Assembly: GCF_014779795.1 (NCBI RefSeq) | Contig: NZ_JACXZS010000006.1 | Location: 43,690-107,689 of the forward strand | DNA: 64,000 nucleotides | Direction of reading: 5' to 3' | Source of the DNA: Microbacterium helvum | Lineage (GTDB): Bacteria > Actinomycetota > Actinomycetes > Actinomycetales > Microbacteriaceae | Shown here: piece after piece, positions 27,101 to 35,638 of the stretch | Layout: the number at the start of each line of letters is the position of its first letter | Numbering within the stretch: the stretch's first letter is position 1 | The notes under the pieces: model-generated | The model's database searches: none | What the model saw: only the letters and a program-made list of their open reading frames with translations | What the model was told of the DNA's origin: nothing | Program-made: the position numbers and the translations under genes

Positions 27101-27474
27101 TTCGCGTCGTAGTGGATGTCGAAGCCCGCCGTGCCGACGTCGAAGTACGACACCCGCACGATGGCGCGCGTCGCACCGGTCGGGATGACGGCATCCGCGA
27201 CGTCGACGTACACGTACCGGACGTACGGATCGTCGCGCATCTGCCAGCACTCGACGCCGTCGACGGTGGTCGTGATGACGGCCGGGTCCTTTCCGGCGTC
27301 ACCCGGGCGCACCTTGTCGACGCCGCTCAGCTGCGGCGTCGCACCCAGCACGACGGACGCATCGGGTGCCGCCGCGACGGCGGCAGTCGGGGCGAGCGCC
27401 CCGAGCGCGGCCGTCAGCAGGGCGGCGGCGAGGCCGCCCGCGAGCAGCTTCCGTGATCTCTCACGCGCTCTCAT
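24166..27474 (-). CDS. Secreted clan-A-type glycoside hydrolase with CBM9-like C-terminus
   Basis: This 1102-aa exported protein has a signal peptide (MRARERSRKLLAGGLAAAL and on, cleavage probably after AVAAA, about residue 35). A beta-sandwich region spans about 40-280. A TIM-barrel follows with ILNEYN (acid/base Glu about 406) and ITENGW (nucleophile Glu about 521), the paired glutamates of clan GH-A families such as GH39 or GH5. Several beta-sandwich modules come next. A CBM9-like domain (about 895-1102) contains the typical SWQVDSVQFSTYD and AAITDDVHLAD. Family number and linkage are not readable. It shares its order of domains with the next gene, so the two are duplicates. AGAGGA lies six bases before the ATG. 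Confidence 0.88.
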   Translation of the reverse strand: MRARERSRKLLAGGLAAALLTAALGALAPTAAVAAAPDASVVLGATPQLSGVDKVRPGDAGKDPAVITTTVDGVECWQMRDDPYVRYVYVDVADAVIPTGATRAIVRVSYFDVGTAGFDIHYDAKAGPWTGSRNQQLTDTGTWQTTAFELTGINFKNRSNGADFRLNVKALEGSMPPVCFSKIEVSFTDKPVAALDSLAIMSPSLIFAEGAASVDVATPADEVTWRLGDANDVALRTGTTAVTDGEGAIDLTDLPFGYYTLEVTADVGAPVTRTTSLAVLDDPPAGWNGDDAFFGTQLHRGHQSAGETEALMDAMVLAGYGMSRIETTWGEVEKQKGVYEFTGEGQRVVGELADRGQQVMWNAGLASPLYDDNRTPAGAEAIDAFAAYVGATAAHYSGQGDSHDVGILNEYNSAGFNNGTCGLTAACYLDILEPTYAAAHAADADANVIAPISAGVQLAWTQDFIAQGGLDHLDTYATNYYGYSQNGAGTPPEQATELANLRQLTQMIDQADRDRDIPVRITENGWPTHIAGSTLAQQADYAIRGPLLAQLAGADEYLWYDLYDDGFNAGVNEDRFGLINRADDTACFLWKCPGDNYTYGAVHGISPKPGFVSQAVAIRQTIGRDLAGRDDLGSASAYSLRYTGANAADTVRVLWSTGTDTVTVTSAAGFTLTDQFGKVQQVSKDSVSLQLTGSPVFVKGDVAVSTTAPQFTVDVPRSSVLTHDLPVTVAAVPGADASGATLVVSADGVEQTIKLKKDGPVTLTLPGVDRLGEREVTVTVSDTKGRLIAQVRGATDVVDPYVVSARPSITQGTDGYAYALDVTVTNNAPDLGVDVDRIDWTLGTQKGTVTDAVTIPGGESRTVSVPVSDPKVFATQKYAITAHSGALARSTAGSLSFSPVENDGATTLPAVDLNTLGTWTSIRGGTRTGAADLGGAVRFTATPDALVLHAAITDDVHLADRTDPSLSWQVDSVQFSTYDLFPTVLGGERVEIGAALSGSGPVVYTFAAPAGLPTGLTPGATADIVRDEAAKTTTYDLSVPWSSLGFDGPPAGVWGLSFLANDADGGVAGADARAGFLEWGSGVGTAPKNPALFKSVQVLGLD

Positions 27475-27484
27475 GTCAGTCCTC

Positions 27485-30400
27485 TCAGAAGCCCGCGCAC
27501 TGGCCGGTGGCCGCGCCCGTGATCGTGTTGGCCACGCCGCCGTTCGTGGGGGCGGGGTCGTTCCCTGAGCAGGTGAGCGCGCCCGAGACGGTGTTTCCCG
27601 ACACGGTCACGCCCCCGGTGCTGCCGGTGAACGAGCCGATGCCGGCGATGGTCGAGCCCTCGACGAGCACCGCACCGGTCGCGCCCTGCACCGAGAGCGC
27701 GCCGCGCACCTCGGAGCCGGTCACGGTCACCGCATCGGCACCCTGTGCGAGGACGATGCCCTTCACGACCGAGTCGGTGATGGTGACGGACGCACCGCCG
27801 GTGACGGTGACCGGTCCTGACACCGTCACGCCGGTGATGCAGGTCAGACCCTCGGTGAGCGTGAGCGAGCCACGCACGTCCTGGTCGACGGTCGCGTCGC
27901 ACACGGGTGCGGGAGGCGCGGGTTCGAGGACGAACGGCAGGTACAGCGCGTTGTCCTTCGAGCGGGCGATGCCGCTGCCCACCTCGATCCAGCCTGTGCG
28001 GCCGGCGCCGTCGTCGTCGTTCACGACGAACGACATGCTGACCAGTCGCGTCGCCGGGTCGGCTGGAGCGACGGCGCTCCACGGCAGCGTGAGGTCGTAG
28101 GTCGTGGTCGCGGCGGCGTCGTCTCGGACGATGGATGCCTCCGCCCCCGCGACCTCGCCGGTCTCACCCGATCCCGCGACCCACTTCCACACCACCGGTC
28201 CGGTGGCGGTCAGCGCGATGCCGATCTCGTCCCACGGCTTCGTCTCGCCCGGCATGCCGGCCTGGACGGTGAACTGGATGGAGTCGCCCGCCCAGATCTG
28301 CTCGCCGCTGTTGGGCTGAGCCTGCACGTCGTCGGCGATCGTCGCGTGCAGGTGCAGGCCCTCCGCGTCCCACGTCGGCTGGATCGTTCCGCTCAGGTCG
28401 GCTTCGCCCTCCCACCCGGTGACGGCGTTGGTGCCGTCGGCGGTGAGATCGAGCGGTGCGGCGTCGGATGCCGTCACCTGGTGCGCGAGGACGCGCTGGG
28501 CTGCGGCATCCACCATCACCGTCGTCGTCGACGAGGTCGCCGCCGGGAGCCCGTCGATCTCGTACGAGACCGACGTGGGATAGGTGCCGGGCGCGAGGCC
28601 CGCGAGCGGGACGTCGACGACGACGCCGCCGTCGGCGGGCACCTCGGGCACGGCGGCCGTGCCCGAGGTGGTGCCCATCGTGTACGCGATCTCGTCGGCG
28701 GGGACGGCGCCGACCGAGGCATTGGAAACGGTCACCTCGAGCACGTCGCCGGAGTCGCGCAGGGCGTGCCGGGCGGTGACGCCGATCCGGTTCTTCACGG
28801 TGACGGTGCCCTCGACGGTCGCCACCAGGGCGCCGCCGACGCGCAGCTCGCCGCGGTAGCTGCGCGCGCCGAGGTCTCGCCCGGCGGTCAGCGACACCGG
28901 GAACTCCGCGGTGGCGCCGGCGGCCACCTCGACCGCGACGGTCTGGCCGTCGAGCGTGAACTCGCCCGACAGCGGGGCCGTGCCGTCGCTGTTGTCGACG
29001 CCCAGCGTCGCGGTGAAGGTGTCGTCGATCGCGACCGAGGCCGGCAGGGTCAGCGACAGCCGCGACGAGGTGACACCGGTGACCGCGCCGGCGATGTACA
29101 CCGGCGTGGCGCCGACGGTGAGTTCGACGGCGCCGTTCGCCGGCTGCAGCGTCGTCTCACGGCCCTGCTGGTCGGTGACCGTCACCGGACCCGTGGCGGC
29201 GAGCGCGACAGTGCTCGGCGTGGTCGACCAGACCACACGCTTGTCGGCGCCGCCCTCGTCGAACACGTAGCACGACACGCCTGCCGGGGCGGTCTCGACA
29301 CGGTCGAAGTCCGCGGCCTGCAGCTGGTCGGTGAGGGTCGAATAGGCCACGTAGGCAGGCTTGGCCGTCCACTTGCCGAGCTGGTCGGCGGTGTTGCGCA
29401 CGATGCCGAAGCGGTTCTCGACGTTGCCGGCGTCGGTGCCGTCGTCCATGAAGTCGTACCAGAAGTACCGCTGGACGCCCTTCGCGAAGGCGCGCACGTG
29501 CGCCTGGACGATGTAGTCCGCCTGCGTCTGCTCCGAGACCGCCCGGGCGTTGGTACCCGTGACCCAGCCCTGCTCGGTGATCCAGATCGGGATGGTCTGG
29601 CCGTTGTTGTACTTCTTGACGAGCGCGTTCACCTGGTCGATGAGCGTGTCCAGGCCCGCGGGCGAACCCGGGTAGAGGTACGGGTGGATCGAGAGGGCGT
29701 CCATGTACTGCAGGCCGCCGAGCTGGAACAGGGTCTCGAGCCACGCGAGGGGCACTCCGGCGGTCGCACCGCCCACGACCGTGCGGTCAGGATCGACGGC
29801 CTTGATGTCTTCGTACGCCTTCTTCAGGAGCGGGTAGTAGTACTCCGCCTTGGCGTCGGCCGGGCCGTCGCCGCGGTCTCCGAAGCCCGGCAGGTTGAAC
29901 TCGTTGTAGATCTCGACGGCGGTGCTGTCGTAATGGTCGGTGAGAGCGACGGCGAAGTCCCCGTAGGCGGAGCGACCCTCGTCGGTGTACGGGGTGGCAT
30001 TGCCGTCGTAGAACGCGTTCGTATAGGCCGGGATCGGCAGCCAGTCGATGCCGGCGGCATCCAGCTTCGCCACCATTCCGTCGTACCGGACGTAGGAGTA
30101 CGAGCCCGGCGCGGTCTCGACCGATGCCCACGACGCGTCGTCGCGCACGTGCGCGACACCCGCGTCGGCGAGCAGGTCGGTGAGGGTGAAGTCCGGGGCG
30201 TCCCACCGGGTCATGTGCGCGGCCATGCCGAACGGCGAATCGACCGGACTGGCACCGTGCTCGACGAGGAGCGCGATGACCGTGCTCGCAGTGCCGATCA
30301 CGGTTCCGGAGGACGACGCGGTTGCACTGAGCGTGTAGTACCCGAGGTCGAGACCCGCGAAGCTGAGTCGCTCGACGGGCGACGCCATGCTGACGGTGCC

Positions 30401-31120
30401 GCTGTCGACCGCGACGCCGTCGAGTCCGGTGAGAGTCCACGCGACCGCATCGCCGCTGGATTGGATATCGACCGCGGGCGTCTCACCCTCGACGAACACG
30501 TTGCCTTCGGCGACCTGGTCGAGGGCGAGTGTCGACGGCGCTTTGGTGGCCACGACGTCGTCGACCAGGATCGAGCCCGTCTTCGCCCCGCCGAAGCTGT
30601 TCTCGTCGACAAGGATCGAGAACGTCTTCGACGGGCCGTGCCACACGCCGTCATTGGCGCCGCCGAAGTGCGAGTACCCGCTGCCGGCGGCGAAGTCGGT
30701 GACGACGAGGTGCTGCCAGTCCGTTCCCGGCGTGAGCGAGATGCGCTGCTGGTGGGTCTGCCCGGTGCTGTCGACGGCACGCAGCGCGAGACGGGTTCCG
30801 GTGGTGGACTTGACCCAGAAGCTCAGCGACACGACGTCGATCGCAGCGTTCTTCGACATCGCGACGTACTTGCCACCGGCGGTGAAGTCGGCGCTGAGGC
30901 GGGCGGATGCCGCACCCGAGTGCGCGTCGGGGTCGGCGGCGATGCCGCCGGTGGCGCCGGGGAACTCAGAGCCGTTGCTGAACGACCAGAGGGAGCCGTT
31001 CTCGAAGTCCCCCACCACGGTGTCGAGGCTGTCAGCCGAGGCCGTGGACGGGACGAGGACTGCGGAGAGGACGAGGGCCGCGGTGACGGCCAGGGAGAAG
31101 AGCGATCTGCGCGTATGCAT
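27485..31120 (-). CDS. Secreted clan-A-type glycoside hydrolase with CBM9-like and beta-helix-like ends
   Basis: This 1211-aa exported protein starts with a signal peptide ending near STASA (about residue 30). A jelly-roll carbohydrate-binding module (about 35-195: GDFENGSLWSF, SVSLSFWV-type strands) is followed by a TIM-barrel with EIYNEFNLPGFGD (acid/base Glu near 405) and ITEQGW (nucleophile near 515). Beta-sandwich modules and a CBM9-like domain (about 870-1075) follow. The final ~125 residues are short Val/Thr/Gly repeats (VTVSG, VTVTG, VTITD, VTVSGNT) like one side of a right-handed beta-helix, perhaps for surface attachment. The gene is ten bases upstream of its smaller relative and divergent from the ROK regulator. 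Confidence 0.88.
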   Translation of the reverse strand: MHTRRSLFSLAVTAALVLSAVLVPSTASADSLDTVVGDFENGSLWSFSNGSEFPGATGGIAADPDAHSGAASARLSADFTAGGKYVAMSKNAAIDVVSLSFWVKSTTGTRLALRAVDSTGQTHQQRISLTPGTDWQHLVVTDFAAGSGYSHFGGANDGVWHGPSKTFSILVDENSFGGAKTGSILVDDVVATKAPSTLALDQVAEGNVFVEGETPAVDIQSSGDAVAWTLTGLDGVAVDSGTVSMASPVERLSFAGLDLGYYTLSATASSSGTVIGTASTVIALLVEHGASPVDSPFGMAAHMTRWDAPDFTLTDLLADAGVAHVRDDASWASVETAPGSYSYVRYDGMVAKLDAAGIDWLPIPAYTNAFYDGNATPYTDEGRSAYGDFAVALTDHYDSTAVEIYNEFNLPGFGDRGDGPADAKAEYYYPLLKKAYEDIKAVDPDRTVVGGATAGVPLAWLETLFQLGGLQYMDALSIHPYLYPGSPAGLDTLIDQVNALVKKYNNGQTIPIWITEQGWVTGTNARAVSEQTQADYIVQAHVRAFAKGVQRYFWYDFMDDGTDAGNVENRFGIVRNTADQLGKWTAKPAYVAYSTLTDQLQAADFDRVETAPAGVSCYVFDEGGADKRVVWSTTPSTVALAATGPVTVTDQQGRETTLQPANGAVELTVGATPVYIAGAVTGVTSSRLSLTLPASVAIDDTFTATLGVDNSDGTAPLSGEFTLDGQTVAVEVAAGATAEFPVSLTAGRDLGARSYRGELRVGGALVATVEGTVTVKNRIGVTARHALRDSGDVLEVTVSNASVGAVPADEIAYTMGTTSGTAAVPEVPADGGVVVDVPLAGLAPGTYPTSVSYEIDGLPAATSSTTTVMVDAAAQRVLAHQVTASDAAPLDLTADGTNAVTGWEGEADLSGTIQPTWDAEGLHLHATIADDVQAQPNSGEQIWAGDSIQFTVQAGMPGETKPWDEIGIALTATGPVVWKWVAGSGETGEVAGAEASIVRDDAAATTTYDLTLPWSAVAPADPATRLVSMSFVVNDDDGAGRTGWIEVGSGIARSKDNALYLPFVLEPAPPAPVCDATVDQDVRGSLTLTEGLTCITGVTVSGPVTVTGGASVTITDSVVKGIVLAQGADAVTVTGSEVRGALSVQGATGAVLVEGSTIAGIGSFTGSTGGVTVSGNTVSGALTCSGNDPAPTNGGVANTITGAATGQCAGF

Positions 31121-31341
31121 TGGGGACTCCAGTTCGGACGACCTTGTCGGAATACGGGATCTTCGAGGTGCGCAGCGGGGCTGTGCGACTTACTTCCTCA
31201 AATGTATGGATTAACATAGAGGCAGGGACTCGCCGATGGCAAGGGCCCTCCGTACATGGCCGACCGGCCGTGTACGGTAACAGCAGACTCCCGGCACGGA
31301 TGCGGCCGGACGCACGGGACCGGATTCAGCGAGGAGCACGT
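31121..31341. promoter_or_regulatory. Divergent control region between secreted hydrolases and ROK regulator
   Basis: No gene lies here. The most AT-rich part contains ATGT (31202-31205) and ACAT (31214-31217) as inverted arms around ATGGATTA, a plausible operator. Ribosome sites lie at both ends: GGAG on the minus strand for the hydrolase and GAGGAG (31331-31336) for the regulator. Control of both directions by the ROK protein is inferred from the arrangement. Confidence 0.55.
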
Positions 31342-32610
31342 ATGGAGCGTTCCTGGTCCCCCGGCGCACGGGGTTCCACCGGCGGCACGAACCTCCCCCG
31401 GGTCGCCGACTTCAACGAGACAGTCGTGCTCAATGCCATCCGGCGCGCCGAGGGCGGCTGCAGCCGCGTCGAGCTGACGACCGAGACCGGCCTGTCGGCC
31501 CAGACCGTGTCGAACATCTGCCGGCGGCTCATCGACCAGGGCTACGTGCTCGAGACCGGCAAGCAGCCCGTCGCGTACGGCAAGCCCCGCACGATGCTCG
31601 AGCTCGATCCGACCGGCTGCTACGCCGTCGGGGTGCATATCGACCCGGCCGTCATCACCTACGTGCTGCTCGACTTCACGGGGCGCGTCGTCGTCGATGC
31701 GAGCCATCCCACCCCCGATGTGCGCGACCCCGAGTCGGTGCTCACGCTGATCAGCGAGCACATCGAGCAGCTCATCGAAGGCGCGCCCATCGACCGCGCC
31801 CGCATCCTGGGCGTGGGGATCGCCTCCCCCGGACCGGTCGACGTGCAGAAGGGCCTCGTGCTCGATCCGCCGCACCTGCCCGGCTGGCACCAAGTGCCGC
31901 TGCGCGACCACCTGCGCGAGGCGACCGGTCTGCCGGTGCTGCTCGACAAGGACGTCATCGCCGGCGCCGTCGCCGAGCAGTGGGCCGACCGCGGCGCCGG
32001 GGAGTCGCGCAACTTCGTGTTCCTGTACTTGGGGACCGGCATCGGCATGGGCTTCGTCATCGACGACGTGGTGATCCGCGGCATGTCGAGCAATGCAGGG
32101 GACGTCGGGCGCATGCCCGTCTCGTCCGAGGAGTACGGCGACCGTTACACCGACCGCTTCCACGCGTTCTGGCAGGTGGGATCGCCGCGCGAGCTCGCCG
32201 CGCAGGGCGTCGAACTGGGCGTGCTTCCCGCCGACACTGATCTCGACAGCCCCGCGGCGGCCAACGTCGCGTTCGCCGCCCTGTGCGAGCTCGCGGACGA
32301 CGGCGACGAGCACGCCGGCGCCATCATCGACCGGGCCGGCCGGTTCGCGGCATCCGCGGTCCTCACCGCAACCAACATGCTCGACGTCGACCGCGTCGTG
32401 ATCGGCGGGGCGATGTGGGAACGGGTCGCCGAGCGCTATCTGCAGATGATCCCGCCGGTGATCGCCGCCGAGTCCGTCTCACGAGACCTGCACGGAATCA
32501 CGATCACCGGCACGCAGCTCGGCTCGGACGTCGCGGCCATCGGCGCCGCCTGCCTCGTGCTCGACAACAAATTCTCACCCAAGCCGTCGACCCTGCTGCT
32601 CGCGGGCTGA
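31342..32610 (+). CDS. ROK-family transcriptional regulator
   Basis: This 422-aa sugar-sensing regulator has an N-terminal winged helix (about residues 20-75: CSRVELTTETGLSAQTVSNICRRL). It continues into a ROK kinase-like domain with GVGIASPGPVD and LYLGTGIGMGFVID. The usual ROK zinc motif (CxCGxxGCxE) is absent: the equivalent stretch reads AGDVGRMPVSSEEYGDRYTDR without cysteines, so zinc is probably not bound. The ATG at 31342 has GAGGAG five bases upstream. It is divergent to the secreted hydrolases and runs into the glucuronate genes. A regulator of those genes responding to a sugar or sugar acid is the likely role. Confidence 0.9.
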   Translation: MERSWSPGARGSTGGTNLPRVADFNETVVLNAIRRAEGGCSRVELTTETGLSAQTVSNICRRLIDQGYVLETGKQPVAYGKPRTMLELDPTGCYAVGVHIDPAVITYVLLDFTGRVVVDASHPTPDVRDPESVLTLISEHIEQLIEGAPIDRARILGVGIASPGPVDVQKGLVLDPPHLPGWHQVPLRDHLREATGLPVLLDKDVIAGAVAEQWADRGAGESRNFVFLYLGTGIGMGFVIDDVVIRGMSSNAGDVGRMPVSSEEYGDRYTDRFHAFWQVGSPRELAAQGVELGVLPADTDLDSPAAANVAFAALCELADDGDEHAGAIIDRAGRFAASAVLTATNMLDVDRVVIGGAMWERVAERYLQMIPPVIAAESVSRDLHGITITGTQLGSDVAAIGAACLVLDNKFSPKPSTLLLAG

Positions 32611-32712
32611 GCGGAAGGCGAAAGGGCGGCCCCGTGTCAAGCCGCGGCTGACCCTTCGACCGTTCCAGCTGATCACGCTGCGGGTATCGCGCGGCGAGAA
32701 GAGGAGATCCGG

Positions 32713-33838
32713 ATGACACAGGGCATGACCGCCGCGCCGCCGCTCGACGAGTTCACCGCAGGGACGTGGGAGCAGACGCGAAGCGGTTGGATCGAGCTCC
32801 TGGCTGACCACGTCTATGGCCGCACCCCGCGGCCGGGCTGGACCGAGACAGCGCGTGAGGTCGGAGAACCCGCCGAGGTCTGCGACGGGCTCGGCGTGCG
32901 ACGGCTCTTCGAGGTGACGGTCTCGGACGGCGAGGCAGTCCGGGTGTTGGACGTCCTCGTCGTGCTCCCCCGCGCCGGGTCCTCCGTTCCGGTCATCGCC
33001 GCGCTCAACTTCGGCGGCAACCACACCGTCTCGGACGACCCGGGGGTGCCTTTGCACCGCAGCTGGGTGCGGCCGGGCGGAAACGTGCCGACCGATGGCG
33101 ACCGTGCATCCGCGGCCGGCCGCGGCGCCGCCGCGAGCAGATGGCCCCTCGAGCTCGTGCTCCGCGCCGGATTCGGCTTCGCGACCGTCTACGCGGGCGA
33201 CATCGAGCCGGACGATCCCGAACACGTCAGCGACGGCATCCGCGGGCTGTCGCACCGTCCGGCAGCCGATCCATGGGGAACGATCGGCGCATGGGCGTGG
33301 GGGCTCTCCTGCCTCCGCCGCCTGCTCGTTCGGATCGACAGGGTGGATCCGGACGCGATCGTCGCGCTCGGTCACTCGCGCCTGGGCAAGGCGGCTCTCT
33401 GGGCCGCGGCGCAGGACGAGGGATTCGCGGGCGTCGTCTCGAACGCATCGGGATGCGCCGGCGCGGCGCTCACCCGGCACCTGGCGGGCGAGTCCATCGA
33501 GGAGATCAACCATGCGGTTCCCCGCGTGGTTCACGCCGCGGTTCGCGACGTATGCGAGCCGAGAGGACGATCTGCCCATCGATCAGCATCACCTGCTGGC
33601 GGCCCTGGCTCCTCGTTCGCTCTACGTCGCGAGCGCCACGGAGGACGACTGGGCCGACCCGGTCGGCGAATACCTCGCCACGTCGGCCGCGCTCTCCGCG
33701 CATCGTGTTCTCGCGAATGCGCGGGTCGGGTACCACCTGCGTCCCGGAGGCCACTCCCTCGGCGAGGAGGACTGGGAGCACATCCTGACGTTCCTCGCAC
33801 GACACGTGAAGGACGACGGAGGGTCACGGACATGCTGA
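32713..33838 (+). pseudogene. CE15-like glucuronoyl esterase broken by a 1-base frameshift
   Basis: The two reading frames together encode one alpha/beta-hydrolase of the CE15 glucuronoyl esterase type, about 375 aa. Frame one gives residues up to SIEEINHAVP and includes the nucleophile elbow GHSRLGKAALWA and NASGCAGAALTRH. Frame two continues with FPAWFTPRFATY, LPIDQHHLLAALAPRS, SATEDDWADP and the catalytic-His end GYHLRPGGHSLG. The switch falls at the run CCCC (33520-33523); removing one C restores AVPAWFTPRF in one frame. It is either a recent mutation or a sequencing error. The restored frame ends over the start of the beta-glucuronidase gene. A GAGGAG ribosome site precedes the ATG. Confidence 0.85.
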
Positions 33839-35628
33839 GGCCGCGGATCACATCCACTCGTGAACTCCTCGCCCTCGACGGCCTGTGGGACTTCGCCGTC
33901 GACGACGACACCCTTCTCACCCCGTGGGCCGGTCCGCTCGCTCCCGCCCTGCAGGCACCCGTGCCGGCGAGCTACAACGACATCTTCACCGACCCATCGA
34001 TCCGCGATCACGTCGGCTGGGTCTGGTACCAGCGCATCGTGCGAGTCCCGCGCGGCTGGACGGACGAGCGTGTCATCGTGCGGGTGGATGCGGCGACCCA
34101 CCACAGTGTCGTCTATGTCGGGGATGTGCTCGTCGCCGAGCACGAGGGCGGCTACCTCCCGTTCGAAGCCGATGTCACCGATCGCGTGGCGGCAGGGGCG
34201 GAGTTCCTGCTCACCATCGGCGTCGACAATCGCCTCACCCCCGATACGATCCCGCCGGGCACGGTCACCGCGCGCCCCGATGGCCGCCTCGTCCAGGACT
34301 ACTCCCACGACTTCTACAACTACGCCGGTCTCCACCGCTCCGTGTGGCTGGCCAGCAGGCCCGCGGTGCACGTCTGCGACGTCACGGTGGTGACGGACAT
34401 CGACGGCACGACCGGGCTCGTGGACTACACCGTCGAGGTGTCCGGCGAGGCATCCGTCCGCGTGCGGCTGGTCGATGAGGCTGGCGCCGTCGTCTCCGCT
34501 GGCGAGGGTCGGGCCGGCGTGCTGCGCGTCGCCGATGCGCGGCTGTGGCGACCGGGATCCGCGTACCTGTACCGACTGGTCATCGAAGCCATAGTCGGTC
34601 ACGTCGTGGTCGACGAGTATCCGCTGTCGGTCGGCATCCGCACCGTCGCCGTCGACGGCGCACGCTTCCCCATCAACGGCGAACCCTTCTACTTCACCGG
34701 CTTCGGCAAGCACGAGGACACGGCCGTACGGGGCAAGGGGCACGACAACGCCTACCTCGTGCACGATTTCCAGCTGATGGACTGGATCGGGGCGAACTCG
34801 TTCCGCACCTCCCACTATCCGTATGCCGAGGAGGTCCTCGACTTCGCCGACCGCAACGGCATCGTCGTCATCGATGAGACGGCCGCCGTCGGCCTCAACA
34901 AGAGGATCGAGGGCGGTATCGCCGTCGCCGGCGGCGCGGAGCACAACACCTTCACCAGCGGTTTCGGCCCGTCCATCCAGGATGCGCACAAGCGCGAGAT
35001 CCGCGAGCTCATCGCTCGCGACAAGAATCACCCGTGCGTCGTCATGTGGTCGATCGCCAACGAACCCGACTCGATGATCGAGGGAGCCGACGAGTACTTC
35101 GAGCCGCTGTTCGCGCTCGCGCGCGAACTCGATCCGACGCGTCCGGTGACCTTCGTCAACCTCATCGCGGCGTCGCCGACGATGTGCCGGGCCTCGCAGT
35201 TCGCCGACGTGCTCTGCCTGAACCGCTACTACGGATGGTACGAGGACGCGGGCGACCTCGTGCTGGCTGAAGCGGGGCTGGAGGCGGAGCTGCGCGAGTG
35301 GGAGCACCGGTACCGCCGCCCCATCATCGTCACGGAGTATGGGGCCGACACGATCGCCGGCTTCCACTCCGTCTGGGACCAGCCGTGGACCGAGGAGTAC
35401 CAGGTCGGCATGCTCGACGTGTACCACAGCGTGTTCGACCGCGTACCCGCGGTCGTCGGCGAGCAGGTGTGGAACTTCGCCGACTTCCAGACGAAGTCGG
35501 GGTACTTCCGCGTCGACGGCAATAAGAAGGGTGTCTTCACGCGGGACCGCAAGCCCAAGGCGGCGGCTCACGCCCTGCGCACGCGCTGGCGCGAGATCGG
35601 CCGCGCCAAGCCCGGCACCGACGACTGA
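33832..35628 (+). CDS. uidA: Beta-glucuronidase (GH2)
   Basis: This 598-aa GH2 enzyme hydrolyses beta-D-glucuronides. It has the GH2 sugar-binding and immunoglobulin-like domains (about residues 1-280) and then the TIM-barrel. That barrel carries SIANEPDS (acid/base Glu near 410) and IVTEYGAD (nucleophile Glu near 502). The NKKGVFTRDRKPK segment (about 564) has the N-x-K motif that recognises the uronate carboxylate and separates glucuronidases from galactosidases. There is no signal peptide, so it is cytosolic. The ATG overlaps the end of the esterase gene; esterase and glucuronidase could act in sequence on esterified glucuronosides. Because of the upstream frameshift an open frame runs from the esterase into this gene, but they are separate proteins. 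Confidence 0.95.
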   Translation: MLRPRITSTRELLALDGLWDFAVDDDTLLTPWAGPLAPALQAPVPASYNDIFTDPSIRDHVGWVWYQRIVRVPRGWTDERVIVRVDAATHHSVVYVGDVLVAEHEGGYLPFEADVTDRVAAGAEFLLTIGVDNRLTPDTIPPGTVTARPDGRLVQDYSHDFYNYAGLHRSVWLASRPAVHVCDVTVVTDIDGTTGLVDYTVEVSGEASVRVRLVDEAGAVVSAGEGRAGVLRVADARLWRPGSAYLYRLVIEAIVGHVVVDEYPLSVGIRTVAVDGARFPINGEPFYFTGFGKHEDTAVRGKGHDNAYLVHDFQLMDWIGANSFRTSHYPYAEEVLDFADRNGIVVIDETAAVGLNKRIEGGIAVAGGAEHNTFTSGFGPSIQDAHKREIRELIARDKNHPCVVMWSIANEPDSMIEGADEYFEPLFALARELDPTRPVTFVNLIAASPTMCRASQFADVLCLNRYYGWYEDAGDLVLAEAGLEAELREWEHRYRRPIIVTEYGADTIAGFHSVWDQPWTEEYQVGMLDVYHSVFDRVPAVVGEQVWNFADFQTKSGYFRVDGNKKGVFTRDRKPKAAAHALRTRWREIGRAKPGTDD

Positions 35629-35638
35629 CGGCCCGGGC

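Noticed and set aside
28346..31219. 957-codon plus-strand frame
   Set aside because: Antisense to a secreted hydrolase with signal peptide and active-site motifs; composition is that of a shadow frame.
32713..35628. One 971-aa esterase-glucuronidase fusion protein
   Set aside because: The middle third (after the CCCC run) matches nothing, while the other frame continues the esterase perfectly. The fusion is a by-product of the frameshift.
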